This document shows, one piece after another, positions 1 through 11,808 of a DNA stretch of 64,000 nucleotides. The translations under genes and the position numbers were made by a program. This DNA comes from Nosema muscidifuracis (lineage: Eukaryota > Microsporidia > Nosematidae), in assembly GCA_028335825.1 (NCBI GenBank), contig JAIOKI010000020.1:62001-126000 (forward strand), in the 5' to 3' direction. The first letter of the stretch is position 1. Every line of letters starts with the position of its first letter. The notes under the pieces are model-generated. The model did not search any database. It was given only the letters and a program-made list of their open reading frames with translations, and had not been told where the DNA came from.

Positions 1-1062
1 AAAATTCTTTTAGAAATCTTCTATTCAAATATAAATATATTAATATAAAAATATAAAATTCAAAAAAAAATGAAATTAATTTTTGTCTGATTTTTTAATT
101 TAAAAAAATAAACGAAGAACTTTATTTAAAAGATTTCTAAATATATATATATTGTAAATAAGAAAATAAATTTTCAACTTTTTTTATAAATCACAATTCT
201 CAGATGATCTAGATAAAACTTTAGCATATATAAGATCACATCTATTAGAGCTTTAAATTTTTATTTTAACTAAAAATATTTTACAAATTATGATAGTCTT
301 TTTAACATTCTCTAAATACGTTAACAATTAATCGACAAGTTAAAATGTTTATAGTCCTAGTGAATAACTAATATAGTAGAAATAATCATAAAATTTTAAA
401 AAGTATGATCTAGGCTAAATACACATATGCAAAACAAAATAATAGCTTACTTAATCTCATAGAATGGTACAACAACGAAGTACCACGAAAAATACATTAA
501 ATGCTAGTAATACCTTCCTAATTTACAGATAAATTATATATCACTCTTACGAAAACTTTAGAGAAAATATCTATAAAAATCGAAAAGATTACTGAGATGT
601 TAAAAAGAAAATAGAATGTTTAGATTATATGAAAATTAAATTGACAAATCTTGTATAATTATCACATTTTAATAAAATAAATTATTGCTCTTATTCTGTA
701 TTCAATAAACAAATAAGTTTCGATAATACGATTAAGATATAACCAATTTATTCCTTATTTCGATATTTGAATCTTCATTTATGATAAAAGATGAAAATAA
801 TATTGATTAATTAATTCTTTTATATTAAGATGATATTAATATCAAATTTATTATCAAAAACAATATATTTAAAATAAGTTTGGCTAAGCGAAATTATTAT
901 AAAAAAACATTGGATATTAAATGATTTAAAATTTATATCATAATAATTTAAATTTTAAGCAAAAAAAGAATAAATTTATTAAATATCTAAATAAAGTAGC
1001 CTGTTTAATGATTTTGATTAATTAAATATTTTTTTCTTATTGAAAAAATCGCCGCTTTTACA
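1..1062. other. gene-free AT-rich DNA
   Basis: No open reading frame of useful length, no C-run start signal followed by an ATG, no tRNA-like fold and no clear tandem array was seen. The DNA is close to random AT-rich sequence. Confidence 0.6.
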
Positions 1063-1941
1063 ATGAAAAAAAATAATGCTAAAAAATTAGGTCCATTTTG
1101 GTTAGATATAAGCTCTGAATTTAAGACGTGGAGAGATGAACACTTAGAATATGCTAAAGATCTTTGTCAAAAATTAGGTGGATCAAAAATGGAAGAGAGT
1201 ACAGAAGTTGTAGCTTTCCTTAGAGATTTTCCTAAATGTATGGTACAATTTACTAGAGAAATATGTAAATGTAATATTAATTGTTTTATGGATTCTTTTA
1301 TACATTATCATTTTCATAATGTTTGTCATAATTTAAAAAATGATAAAATTTTTTTATCACTTAATTATACATTTTGTAACAATTATAATATACGAATTTC
1401 TGATGGTCAGATGTTTAAATTTAAAGACTTTCATTCTGACCATATGTTGAGTGATAGAATTGAGATGGCAATGAAGAAAATATGTGACAATGATAAAAAA
1501 TATTATAATCAATTACAATGTGCTTTGTATGAACTGAAAGAAGAATGTGAGTCTGATTTTATTTGTTTTAAAAAATTTCTTCGTCCAGTTTCATTTGAAG
1601 ATTGTCAAAACCCCAATTATGCCGAGCAAATTAAAAAAATCGAAAAACTTGTAGGTCTTGACGAAATAAGTCTAAATTACATATTCTCTGATCTTAATGA
1701 TAGTACCTTTACTAGTAACAATGAAAGTAATTATAATGTGTTTAAATATTCAAAAATTATATTATCTCAGCCTATTAGTGAATCTAGTGATATAAGCAAT
1801 GTTATTAATCCTTATAAGATCTTTATAGGAATAGCTATTTTTTCTGCCTTAGGTTTCTTCATTTTGCAGCTATTCAAGAAAAAAACAACTAAAACTAATC
1901 CAATATCTGAAAACAATGCTAATAAAGATACTGAGTTCTAA
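1063..1941 (+). CDS. cysteine-rich tail-anchored membrane protein, paralogue of the next gene
   Basis: The product is unrecognised outside this window. The 292-residue protein has no signal peptide, a soluble cysteine-rich N-terminal domain and one hydrophobic segment near residues 251-271, followed by a basic, polar tail. It shares with the protein at 3399-4388 an ordered set of motifs: FK.WRDEHL near the N terminus, PKC(ML)V..TR..CKCN..C near residue 60, then L.CA/EAY.L..EC, and a C-terminal I..IE...G block. Conserved cysteines suggest a disulphide-bonded or metal-binding fold. The lack of an N-terminal signal with a C-terminal membrane segment suggests tail anchoring. No C-run precedes this ATG (context GCCGCTTTTACA), unlike most neighbours. 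Function unknown; a microsporidian-specific family is likely. Confidence 0.75.
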   Translation: MKKNNAKKLGPFWLDISSEFKTWRDEHLEYAKDLCQKLGGSKMEESTEVVAFLRDFPKCMVQFTREICKCNINCFMDSFIHYHFHNVCHNLKNDKIFLSLNYTFCNNYNIRISDGQMFKFKDFHSDHMLSDRIEMAMKKICDNDKKYYNQLQCALYELKEECESDFICFKKFLRPVSFEDCQNPNYAEQIKKIEKLVGLDEISLNYIFSDLNDSTFTSNNESNYNVFKYSKIILSQPISESSDISNVINPYKIFIGIAIFSALGFFILQLFKKKTTKTNPISENNANKDTEF

Positions 1942-3398
1942 ATTTATATTTCAAAGTTGCAAAATCCTTTTTTCGTTAAAAATACGTTATTTAAGATTGA
2001 AATTATTTACATAGATTTTGAGAAGTGGATTAAAGTTGAGCTTTAATGGTACTCAGAATACAATATTTATTATACTGATTTCTCAATTTTCCTACCCCTC
2101 ATTTGAAGGAATCTATCTATAGCAAATGATGTCTTAAATAAACAAAGTCATAAACAACTATAACTATACTAGTTAATCATTTAGACTTATGTATACATAT
2201 CGAGTAATATTCTGTGTAAGTTAAATGTCATTGAGCTATATTGTGACATAAGTATTTCAATTATTTACTGTACGATTTAAACTAATTTATATTAAATAGG
2301 TATTTCATTAGTATAATTAGAAGAATAATAAATCACGTAGTATTTATTTTACTGTATTAAAAGACTATATAGACATGGTTTAGAGTCATAAAGATTTTAA
2401 TTCTTTGATATATGAATAATTTTTTTCTACACAATACTTACTTTACAGTAGCTTTCTATATTCATAAAAAAGTTTGCCTATAATTACTAATAAATAATAT
2501 TCAATTTTAAACAACAATATAATAACTTCTAATTTAAGGACAAGCAAAATTTTTTAGAATGAATACTAAGAGTGCAAATTTTACACATATATTACTTTTG
2601 ACTTTAAATAGATTATTATATCTTGTTACTAATACGTTAATAATTATAATCTTTTTTTACTATCCTACCTATAGAATAAATTTCAGGTTTGATGTAAAGA
2701 TATAAAAAAATTTAATAATGATACATTAATATTAAGATTTTAATACATCTAGTGGAAAGCCTTAATTTTAATTTTTTTCTGAAACTTTCAAGATCTATAG
2801 AAGGATATAAGTTAAATATATAAAATTAATTTAAACAGTTATCCCCAGTCTATTTCTGTGAATATCATGAAATTTATATATTGTCTTAGTATATCTAGAA
2901 TTATAACTGTTTAATTTATGCATTATATTTGAATACTATACAGAGACATATTTTCAAAGAATTTATTAATAATTAAAATTAATTTTCTGTAGATAAATAT
3001 GAATTATGATTATTTTATATAATAATTTGACATTTAAAAATTACAAAAAGATAAATTAGTTAGAATTTTATATTTTTTTATTTCTTGAACTCCTTATGAT
3101 CGTATTTGTTTTTTCGTAATAATTTTATGCATTTTTTAATTTGTTTATATTATCATATATAAAATTAGATTAATTAAAACTTTATTGATTAAATTTTATC
3201 AGTAAATTTAATTATGTTGCTTTATAGTTACTCTAATAACTTTTTAATCAAAAAAATAATTAAAGCATTATAAAAATTGATTAATATGATAAATTACCTG
3301 AAATTTGTATAATAAATACCAGAATCAAATAAAATTTAAATTTTTAATTTATTGTGTTCTAATTTATTAAAATATAACTTTAATTAGCCCAAAAAATT
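1942..3398. other. gene-free AT-rich spacer between two paralogues
   Basis: About 1.45 kb without supportable genes. A C-run near 2092 is not followed by a start codon. No clear repeats were seen. Confidence 0.55.
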
Positions 3399-4388
3399 AT
3401 GGAGAGCTCTTTGAAAAAAGAAAGTGAAGAATTTAAGGAATTTAAGAAATGGCGCGATGAACATCTTAAAAAAACATCTGAATATTGTAAAAGACTCAAA
3501 AAATTACATTTTGATAAAGAAGAATTATCTACGTCTATAATAAAAAAAGTACCAAAATGTCTTGTTAATCTCACCCGTAAAATGTGTAAATGCAATCATG
3601 TTTGTATAGGTGAATCTTTTTATCAATCAAAAATTGATTATGAATGTAAAGCATACGATATTGATAATTTGTGGTATGATACCAAGTATTTTGATTGTGA
3701 TTTTCTTGATAAAAAAGTTCAAGATGGAAAATTAGTACCTATTGATACAAATCATAATTTACTAAAAACTATTAATAATATCAACAATGGCGTAATAAAA
3801 CTTTGTGATACAAAAAAAGAATTCGATAATTTATTATGTGAAGCTTACAATTTGAGAGATGAATGTAGGAATTCGACTCCTTGTATAGAATTTTATTTAA
3901 ATAAAGTACCAAGAAAATACTGTAGGAATGGTGATTATACATACGAAATCGAAGAAATTGAAAATATTTTAGGTATTAAATTACGTACTGACTACTTCGA
4001 ATTTGAGAGAAATCAAGAAGAATTAGAATGTGTTCCAATGATTCATTTCGCAGATTTGGATATGATGATTAACTCTTATAAAGAAAAAAATTCTAAAATT
4101 GTTGTAAAACGAGATTTGAGTGATTTTGAATTACCGAATATGAATATTGATTTGCAAGATTACAGATTAATAGAATTGGATTATAAAAATACTAATTTAT
4201 CTAATTGTCAGAAATTACAAATCGATTCTATGATTATAATATCAATAATCTCAACATCATTATTTTTTATTTTAGTAGCCTTAGGATTAAAGGATAGTAA
4301 AAAGAATCTTAAAATAATATCATCAGGTCTAATTATGGCTCTTTATTTATTTTTTATTTCGATATATCTTACTGTAAGTATTGAATAA
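3399..4388 (+). CDS. cysteine-rich membrane protein, paralogue of the preceding gene
   Basis: Unrecognised 329-residue protein, clearly paralogous to the gene at 1063-1941 (FKKWRDEHL at about residue 14, PKCLVNLTRKMCKCNHVC at about residues 52-69, the LLCEAYNLRDEC block and a shared I.EIE.ILG block). It differs in ending with two hydrophobic segments, about residues 278-296 and 306-327, rather than one plus a polar tail. There is no N-terminal signal peptide. The start is supported by a C-run (AGCCC) about 10 bases upstream of the ATG. The two copies are 1.45 kb apart in the same orientation, so tandem duplication followed by divergence is the simplest origin. Function unknown. Confidence 0.8.
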   Translation: MESSLKKESEEFKEFKKWRDEHLKKTSEYCKRLKKLHFDKEELSTSIIKKVPKCLVNLTRKMCKCNHVCIGESFYQSKIDYECKAYDIDNLWYDTKYFDCDFLDKKVQDGKLVPIDTNHNLLKTINNINNGVIKLCDTKKEFDNLLCEAYNLRDECRNSTPCIEFYLNKVPRKYCRNGDYTYEIEEIENILGIKLRTDYFEFERNQEELECVPMIHFADLDMMINSYKEKNSKIVVKRDLSDFELPNMNIDLQDYRLIELDYKNTNLSNCQKLQIDSMIIISIISTSLFFILVALGLKDSKKNLKIISSGLIMALYLFFISIYLTVSIE

Positions 4389-6395
4389 ATAATTTCTTTA
4401 TACATCAGTCTTTTATTTTATTTTTTTCGATTTATTCTACTTCAAGTATCGATAAATAATTGTAATTTATATTAGTAAACTAAGTACAAAAGTAGATTTT
4501 TCTGTTTTTTCTACAAAAATTAATTTTACTATTTTTAAAAAAACGAGTCTATCGATGTTTGATTAAGTTGTAATAGTCAAATATCGAAGAGATTTTCAAA
4601 AATATTTATACTCAATAAAATGATTTTACGTATAAAAAAACAGTATTTTGATGAAAGACTGTTTCTCATAAATTTTAAAACTCATTAAATATTGCAATAA
4701 TATAGGTTTAAAAATATCTTACGAATTGTCCATAAAAATTTGAATATTTAATAATTAATTGCTAAAATTACTTGTGAATTTTCAAAAAAATATTTTTTAA
4801 TTTTCTAGTAATTTAAGAATTTTATTTTTATTGTATTAAAAAAATATATAAGTTAGCAATAAGATCGATAACATTTACAAGAAAATTTGTTTATCAAGTT
4901 TATTTGACAATGAATCATTAATCAAAAATTTAATAAAGAATTAAAATTTATATTCTCAATCTGATATGTAATTGTATGAAGTAGCATATGTTAAAAATTA
5001 AGTAATTAAATTTTTTTCTACAATAAAAATGACGAATTTTTTAATTTTCGTGGCTCGATAATCAAAGATTAATTAAAATTTAATTAGAAATTTTTATATA
5101 TTATATTCCTCTGATATCTCTATTATTTATTATTTTCATTTCTTACATTGTTTATTAAATTATATATATATGTATGGAGATCAAATAAATCACTAATCAT
5201 TAAAATATACATCTGACAGCTAATTTTTATTGTATATTTCTACAAATTTCTGAAGGTAAAATGTATAATTACAAAAACTTTGTTCTATAAAATCATGAAT
5301 GATAGAAATTAAATGGTAATAATAAAAAAAAATTATGTTCAATGTACAATTAAAAAAATGTTAAAATAATTATAATTGTATTAAAAAGTTTATTAAATTA
5401 ACCTAAGTAAAAATTAAATTAATTTTGAACTTTATTGATCGAATTAAAGATATCAATTATTCTTTAGGTTCTAAAGAAATAATTTAAATCATCATATCTG
5501 TTAGTTGTTTTATTTATATTCATTTCAGACATCCTAAAAAAGCTGGGGTTCTTTTTATAAAATTTTTAAAATGTCAACAATATCTTAAATCAATTAATAA
5601 CTATTTAAGAAATGTTGAATTACGTAGAACCCTCATCATAGTTTCCTAATACTATATGATGAACATTTACAATATAATTTTATGTTATAAATACCCAATA
5701 AGAGTAAATTGTTTCCAGTTTTAAGACATTTTAATTAAGAGATATTAAGTGAAACAATTTTAGTACAAGCATCTAAAATAGTGTTTAATAATATTTAACA
5801 ATAAAGTAATTAAACAATTAACTTAAATTTTGATGAAAATATAAAAAGAATAACTATAGTTTAGTATTATTTTAATAAAAATTAAATAGTTCATTACAGC
5901 TAATTTACATATCATATATTATTAATTGATGAGTGATAATTTTATAATCTACTAGAAAAAAAATAGCAACAATGTATTTTTTAACGGCTCATACTCCAAT
6001 TTTTATCTTAGGTGGCCCAAAATATTTTTAAATACACTGGTCTTTATTTATACATATGTAGAGTAAAATAGACTAAAAATTTCGATTTTTTCGTTAAGTA
6101 GTAAGCAAATCATCCAACTCAATACAAAAGATATAATTTTTGTTTTGTAATTATATTAAGATACTCTGGAAAATCATAAATATACTTTAGTATAACTTCA
6201 ACCACTAAAATAGTGTTAATAAAAGATATACTTATCTTATGATTAAAAATCTTTTTTAAGTTTATCTAACACAATAATATTTTTATTTATATTAAATATT
6301 TTACAAAATATATAATTAATTTAGAAAAGAAACTAATTAAAATATAAAAATAACGTATAAAATTTTTAACAAATTATGATACTTTAAATATTTTA
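4389..6395. other. gene-free AT-rich spacer
   Basis: About 2 kb with no supportable gene. One 22-codon minus-strand frame near 5465-5532 follows a C-run but is too short to call. No tandem array stands out. Confidence 0.5.
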
Positions 6396-6893
6396 TTAAC
6401 TCTTAAATGGTTCGAGATCTCTAATTTTATTATAATTCAAAATAAAATCATCATTGAAATCATTTAAAGCTCTTTGAACTTTTTTATAAGATTTTGTATA
6501 TTCTCTATGGAATTTCTTACTTTCACTTAATGTAGCTACTTGTTCAAATGAATTTTTAAATCGATTTATTTCGTTATGAACTTGTTTTTGAAATTCTTTG
6601 TTTTTGCCTAATGGATGTTCATTATATATTTCATTCTCTGCTCTTCTAAATGCATTATTGAACTCACTTTTGAAATATCGGTGATTTTGATGGTAGGGTT
6701 TTTCATCCCTCTCTACTTTTTTTTCTCCATTATAATATTCGCCTTTGGAATAATAATTCTGGTTTTGAGGATTTTCGTCACTATCTTTTAATCCCCTCTT
6801 CATTAAATATCTTTTAGTTCCTCTGGTTGATTCATAATCTTTATATCTAAATGTCGGCATCGATACTGATAAAACTATATAGATTATGAACAT
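6396..6893 (-). CDS. small secreted, highly charged protein of unknown function
   Basis: Unrecognised 165-residue protein. The first 12 or so residues (MFIIYIVLSVSM) form a short hydrophobic signal-peptide-like stretch. The rest is rich in Lys, Arg, Glu, Asn and Tyr, with a central basic, Asn/Tyr-rich part and a predicted helical C-terminal half. There are no cysteines. It lies alone in a gene-poor region, and no C-run sits next to the ATG. It is probably an exported lineage-specific protein; a chance frame cannot be fully excluded, but its length in such AT-rich DNA and its N terminus argue for a real gene. Confidence 0.55.
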   Translation of the reverse strand: MFIIYIVLSVSMPTFRYKDYESTRGTKRYLMKRGLKDSDENPQNQNYYSKGEYYNGEKKVERDEKPYHQNHRYFKSEFNNAFRRAENEIYNEHPLGKNKEFQKQVHNEINRFKNSFEQVATLSESKKFHREYTKSYKKVQRALNDFNDDFILNYNKIRDLEPFKS

Positions 6894-8423
6894 TAAATTA
6901 ATTAATAAAAGTTACATTAAGTACGTAATTTTTTGAAACAATGATCCCAGTTATTTGTAAATTATTATATGATTGTTTTAAAATGAACTACTAAAGTTTC
7001 AGTTTTATATCATAGAAAATTATATTCTTTAGAAACTGTTGAAATATATTTTGTTAAAGTCAACAAAAAAAGTTTTCTTTCATTTCTTCGAGTTACTAAA
7101 AAGTTTATAAAAAAACTTATAAAAAGGTCATTTTATAAATTTATTGAAAATAATAAACTAAAATTCTTCTTAGCATACAAAAAAATTAATAAAAAAATGA
7201 TTTTTACTAAAAATTATTACATTATAAAAAGTATACCACAAATATACAAGAATTGACTATAAAAAATTAATTTGTAGGTTCGTTGTAGCAAAAATCTACC
7301 AATTAAATTTTAATAACAAATTAAAAGCATTAAATATAAAGTATAATATCATACATAAAAAACTTATAGAGTTTAAAAATAATTTTGAAGATTTTGAAAG
7401 TTGAAGAAGCTGGATATAAATAATTTCATAAAATATTGAAAGCATTGATTTCATAAATCTCAAGTCACTAGAGAAAAGTATTTTTTTATAACCTGCCCAA
7501 ATAATGAATCAATTTACGAAACAAATTTATGATTATTATCAATTTTGTTTGTAGAAATTTATTATTAACTTATTTTTCAATACAGTAGAACTGAATATTA
7601 CTATAGAAAGTTTGTAATTTTTAAAAAATTAACCTTAAACTAAACTGATAAATTATATAATACGAAAATAAATGTACAAAATTTATATCTTTATAATAAT
7701 AAATATAAAATTTTCAAATTCGTTATTTTTGTCAATAAAATATTAAATATTTCATCAAAATTTTGTGAAACGTAAATAAATGGCAAAGATCAAAATACTT
7801 AAAAAAGACGATAAGATTTTAAAAAAAATCTAATGATGTTAAAAATAATATTATTAATATATACTAAGTAAAATTATCCTAAATTATATTTAAATATTAT
7901 TTTTGTTTATCGCTCAGTTACAATGTTTAATGCAAAAGGTTTATCTTTTGATTATAAAGCTATGTGATCACTTAAGAATTGAATTAGAGTTTTACTATTG
8001 ATATCAGAAATTCTTCTAAATATAATTGGTTAATCATTTTAGAAAACTATTAATAGCAATTAATTTATATTTAATTACTATCTTTTTAATAAAAACATTT
8101 TTTAAGTAATATCTAATTTTTCTTCAAATAATTTGTTTTCATCATAACGTCTCTCTAATGTTGTTCATTTAATTTATAATTTAAAAAAACATTTCAAATT
8201 TTGAAAGATCAAGAAATATTTTAGTTTACTATATATAGTATAATTAAGTTTTTTAAAGAAGTATTCTTAATTTTACTATAGTAATCAAAAATAAAGGTCA
8301 GTTTTAAAACTAGTACAGGTCATAAATTTAATAGAAAAATTCTCTTTTAATTTAATGATATAAAAATCTTAAATTATATCTCAAAATATAAAAAATGACT
8401 AAAACATTTTTAATCCTAAAATT
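6894..8423. other. gene-free AT-rich spacer
   Basis: About 1.5 kb, no supportable gene and no clear repeat array. Confidence 0.55.
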
Positions 8424-10217
8424 TTAATAATCAGTATAAAAACTAACCCAATTTATAACTTTTGAATCATTATTATCTGATGTAGATAATTGATCATATT
8501 TACACATATTATACACAGTGTTAACAAACGATTCATTCTCCCAAATATTAACTAAGATTTTCTTATAAATTTCAAATTTTTCATTTACAATACTTTTTCT
8601 TTTATCAAAATCTAAAAATTTTCCACAATCTTCAATCGAAATTTCACTTAACTTACTATTATTATCTTTTTTATTTAAATTCAGTAAATAATAAAAAAAC
8701 TCAAGACATACAAGATGCTTGTAAAATTCTGTTGATTTTAAGTACTGCATTTTGCTTAATAGAATTCTCCTAGATTTTTCGTCAAAAATTTTTAAGTCTT
8801 GTTCTTTTACTTCACCTAATATATTTTCATCATAATAAATGTTAAAAATATTTAAATTAAGTACACCAGTAAGTAAAAGATTATAAGTTATTTTTTTCTT
8901 GTCAAAAATAAACTTTTGTACATGGAAGTAGTTATCGTACCAATCTTCTAAAACAGAATAAACCTCTTTAGAAATACCTCTTATAAAATTCAAGTATTTG
9001 TTAATTTCTTCTTTTTCCTCCTTAGAAAAAATTTTATGAGACCATCTAAGAGACCTATTATAAATTATCATTTCATAATTATCAGATATTGATTTAAAAC
9101 AAGAATTTGAAAATACAGATTCATCAAGATCATCATAAATTATTTGGTTATATTTTTGAAGATATTTGTTCATAGTGTCATATTTTTTTGTTTTCTTTTT
9201 TTTATCAGTTGCGTACAAAGTACTTTTGATATGAGTAAAAATCAAATCACTTGAGGTTTTAAAGACCATATCAACAATAATGTCTTTACCATCGCTTGAT
9301 AAGTTTATATCATCTTCTAAGTAATCTGTATTTGAATACTTAATCAGTAAGTTGTTACAAGATACTTTTATAGAACTTAAAACAGAAATTTTTATAGGAG
9401 GACTTTTTAAATCAGGTAAATCATAAATATAATTTATAATTTTGGATAATTTATCAGGTACATTAGAAACAAATATGCTCATCAAATTATTTTTGTAATC
9501 AAAATTGGTCTTTTCGAAGCTGAATTCATTCTTTAACTGCTTATAATTTATATTTTTTTTAAACAAATTCCGTTTTGTATTTTCGATATTGTAATTCTTG
9601 TTCTGATGAAAAAATATCCAACCTTCATTTTCAATCAAAGATATATAAAGTAAATTTTCTAATTCCTTCTTCGAAAATTTATTAATCCATTCATTATTTT
9701 TAGTCCTATAATTCAAATCCAATATACCTTCCTCATTCAAAAACTCCATTAATCTTATCAAATTTAAAAATTTTAAAACAGTTTGTAAATCAATTATGTG
9801 ATCCTTAATTTCAAAAAACTTCTGTATATTCTTCTCATTAACATGATGAAAATGTCTAAAATAACTAAATATATGCCAGTAGAAATCATTATTTAGAATA
9901 CTTGAATCATCGAACAAAAGTATATTTTCCTGATTGGAGTTCTTAAATATTTCATAAATAGTCTCTAAAGAATACTCAAATACATCATTTAGATCTTCTG
10001 GTAGATTTAATATAAAAATTGGTGTTTGGCATTTATATAAATTGAATATAATTTGATTATCGTAAAAATTCATTTTTAAAATTCTAGCAGATTCTATAAA
10101 ATTTTTCGGTAATCTAATTGTACTACTTGAAGAATACGTATGTACAGCTTTAAGTACGGGAAGTTGTTCAGTACAAAATACCCACATATTTACAAATATC
10201 CATACTAAATATTTCAT
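8424..10217 (-). CDS. large secreted protein of unknown function (597 residues)
   Basis: Unrecognised. The N terminus (MKYLVWIFVNMWVFCTEQ) is a good signal peptide with no other convincing membrane segment, so the product is probably exported. The body is rich in Lys, Asn, Ile and aromatic residues with scattered cysteines and no repeats. The start is supported by an ACCC run three bases before the ATG on the minus strand. Two other secreted proteins of similar size lie at 41732 and 59995. I cannot align the three convincingly, but size, signal peptide and composition suggest a common class of microsporidian secreted proteins. Function unknown. Confidence 0.8.
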   Translation of the reverse strand: MKYLVWIFVNMWVFCTEQLPVLKAVHTYSSSSTIRLPKNFIESARILKMNFYDNQIIFNLYKCQTPIFILNLPEDLNDVFEYSLETIYEIFKNSNQENILLFDDSSILNNDFYWHIFSYFRHFHHVNEKNIQKFFEIKDHIIDLQTVLKFLNLIRLMEFLNEEGILDLNYRTKNNEWINKFSKKELENLLYISLIENEGWIFFHQNKNYNIENTKRNLFKKNINYKQLKNEFSFEKTNFDYKNNLMSIFVSNVPDKLSKIINYIYDLPDLKSPPIKISVLSSIKVSCNNLLIKYSNTDYLEDDINLSSDGKDIIVDMVFKTSSDLIFTHIKSTLYATDKKKKTKKYDTMNKYLQKYNQIIYDDLDESVFSNSCFKSISDNYEMIIYNRSLRWSHKIFSKEEKEEINKYLNFIRGISKEVYSVLEDWYDNYFHVQKFIFDKKKITYNLLLTGVLNLNIFNIYYDENILGEVKEQDLKIFDEKSRRILLSKMQYLKSTEFYKHLVCLEFFYYLLNLNKKDNNSKLSEISIEDCGKFLDFDKRKSIVNEKFEIYKKILVNIWENESFVNTVYNMCKYDQLSTSDNNDSKVINWVSFYTDY

Positions 10218-11487
10218 TAGGGTAATAATTTCTACAATTAAATAGAAAAATAAATTAAAAAAATAACAAATATTTGAAATTCTTTATATTTATCTACAGT
10301 GTTTTTATTGAAGTATTATATTAAATTCTAATAAATACTTTTTAATCTTATTTTATTACGTTTTTAAATTTGTTTATATAGATAAACAAATAAATTTTTT
10401 AATTTATAAAAAATTAATTTATGAAATTTTTTTTATATATTTTAAATTTTTTTATCTTAAAACTATTTATCAAATCTAATGTTTATATAAAGTATCATAG
10501 AATGCATTGACTCAATTACTAAAAATAAACCTCATGAAAGCAGTTCGATTGAATACAGATAGGAAACAGAGATGGCATTCCAAAATTCCATCTATTCTGG
10601 AAAGTATAGGAGCAATAGGCAAAAATATTTAGTTTTGATATTAACATATATAAATACTCATCAATGGTTCAATATCCTCAATAAAATAATTTTGTAAGTA
10701 ATATAACCACATGTTTGTTGATAAATACACATTTTATGTCAATAAATAATTTAATGATGAAAAATTACAAATTTTTTATTTCTGTAAAAAAAATCATGAC
10801 ATTGAATACTTATTCTACAAAATTTAATTTATTACCAATAGCCATGATTATAGAATTAGCTCATCTGAATTATATTAAATAATATCTCTAAATATCCTTT
10901 CAACAAAGAAGAGGTAAACTTAAATATGACCACAAGAACACATTAAGTCATTTTAATTTACTCATCTAGACTCACCTCGAAAAAATGATATGTCAGATTG
11001 ACTATTCTTACAAATAATAAATTATGATTAGTTCAATCATCTTCAAATAAATAAATTAAATTTTTTTAATATTATCTTGTTTTGTTAAACGGACACCCCT
11101 CACAAAATTTAAAAAAAGAGATTTATATTTGATTAACAATTCAAAAAATGAATTATAACAGTGTTAGATTTATTTAACATATTTATATAAACAAAAATTA
11201 TTTTTTTAAATTTCTAATATTAGCATTGTTGCTACCTTTTTTTCTTGTAAAGTTAATTGCTAATTTAAAGAAAACTAATTTTTAGTATCAACCTCATTAA
11301 ATGCTTTTCTTTTTAATCTGAAAAATCTAGAAACAACCTTATTTATCTCAAATTTTTTCAACTTGAGTCTTGTGATTAGGAAATTCTCATTACTCATGAT
11401 AGGTATTAAAAAATGTTAGAGATTATTTTTAAAATTTTTAATTTGAAACAGTTTTTATTTTTATAAGAGAAAATTATTTCTTCCTTT
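10218..11487. other. long spacer with one less AT-rich island
   Basis: No gene is called here. A stretch at about 10,500-10,640 is clearly less AT-rich than its surroundings and is described separately. A C-run near 11,090 has no start codon after it. Confidence 0.5.
10534..10632 (+). other. less AT-rich island: possible micro-ORF, decayed gene or structured RNA
   Basis: This stretch has markedly more G and C than its flanks. On the plus strand it reads as a 32-codon frame starting MKAVRLNTDRKQRW and ending in TAG; another frame across the same island is also fairly open. At RNA level CAGAGATGG can pair with CCATCT and CTG downstream, giving a 9-bp stem with a bulge. None of these readings is compelling, and I recognise no family. 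It may be a scrap of a decayed gene or a small non-coding RNA. Confidence 0.2.
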
Positions 11488-11760
11488 ATGTCAAATTTAA
11501 ATGACACAGATTTAAGTTTGAATGATGCTCTTACAAAATACAGCACATTTATGGTTATAAAAATAGGATGTCCTTTTTGTATTCATGCTTCTAATATTCT
11601 TAAAAAACGAGATATTAAATTTGAAGAACTGGATCATACAAAATATCATAATTTAAATGAAGAGATAACTCGTAAATATAGTATAAAAACCTATCCTAAG
11701 ATCTTCTTGAATAAAAACTTTATAGGAGGATGTGATGATCTTATAAAATATTTTAAATAA
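11488..11760 (+). CDS. glutaredoxin (dithiol type)
   Basis: Glutaredoxins reduce disulphides and glutathione-mixed disulphides with glutathione as electron donor. The 90-residue protein is the size of one thioredoxin-fold domain. It shows the active site CPFC (about residues 28-31), the cis-proline motif TYP (about residues 70-72), and the GG-C-D motif that binds glutathione near the C terminus (IGGCDDL). No targeting peptide is obvious, so it is probably cytosolic. The frame starts at the only suitable Met; TCTTCC lies just upstream rather than a full C-run. It converges on the eIF5A gene, whose stop is about 50 bases away. Confidence 0.9.
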   Translation: MSNLNDTDLSLNDALTKYSTFMVIKIGCPFCIHASNILKKRDIKFEELDHTKYHNLNEEITRKYSIKTYPKIFLNKNFIGGCDDLIKYFK

Positions 11761-11808
11761 AAAATCAATTTTAAATTATTTATACAAACAAAATTAATTT
11801 AAATAAAT

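Noticed and set aside
5465-5532. 22-codon minus-strand frame after a C-run
   Set aside because: Too short and the C-run is farther from the ATG than in real genes; no family recognised.
10540-10600. Possible U6 snRNA or SRP RNA core (AAACAGAGATGG, AGGAAACAG)
   Set aside because: The U6 ACAGAGA is not followed by the expected AGC and internal stem-loop, and the SRP helix 8 loop does not pair properly.
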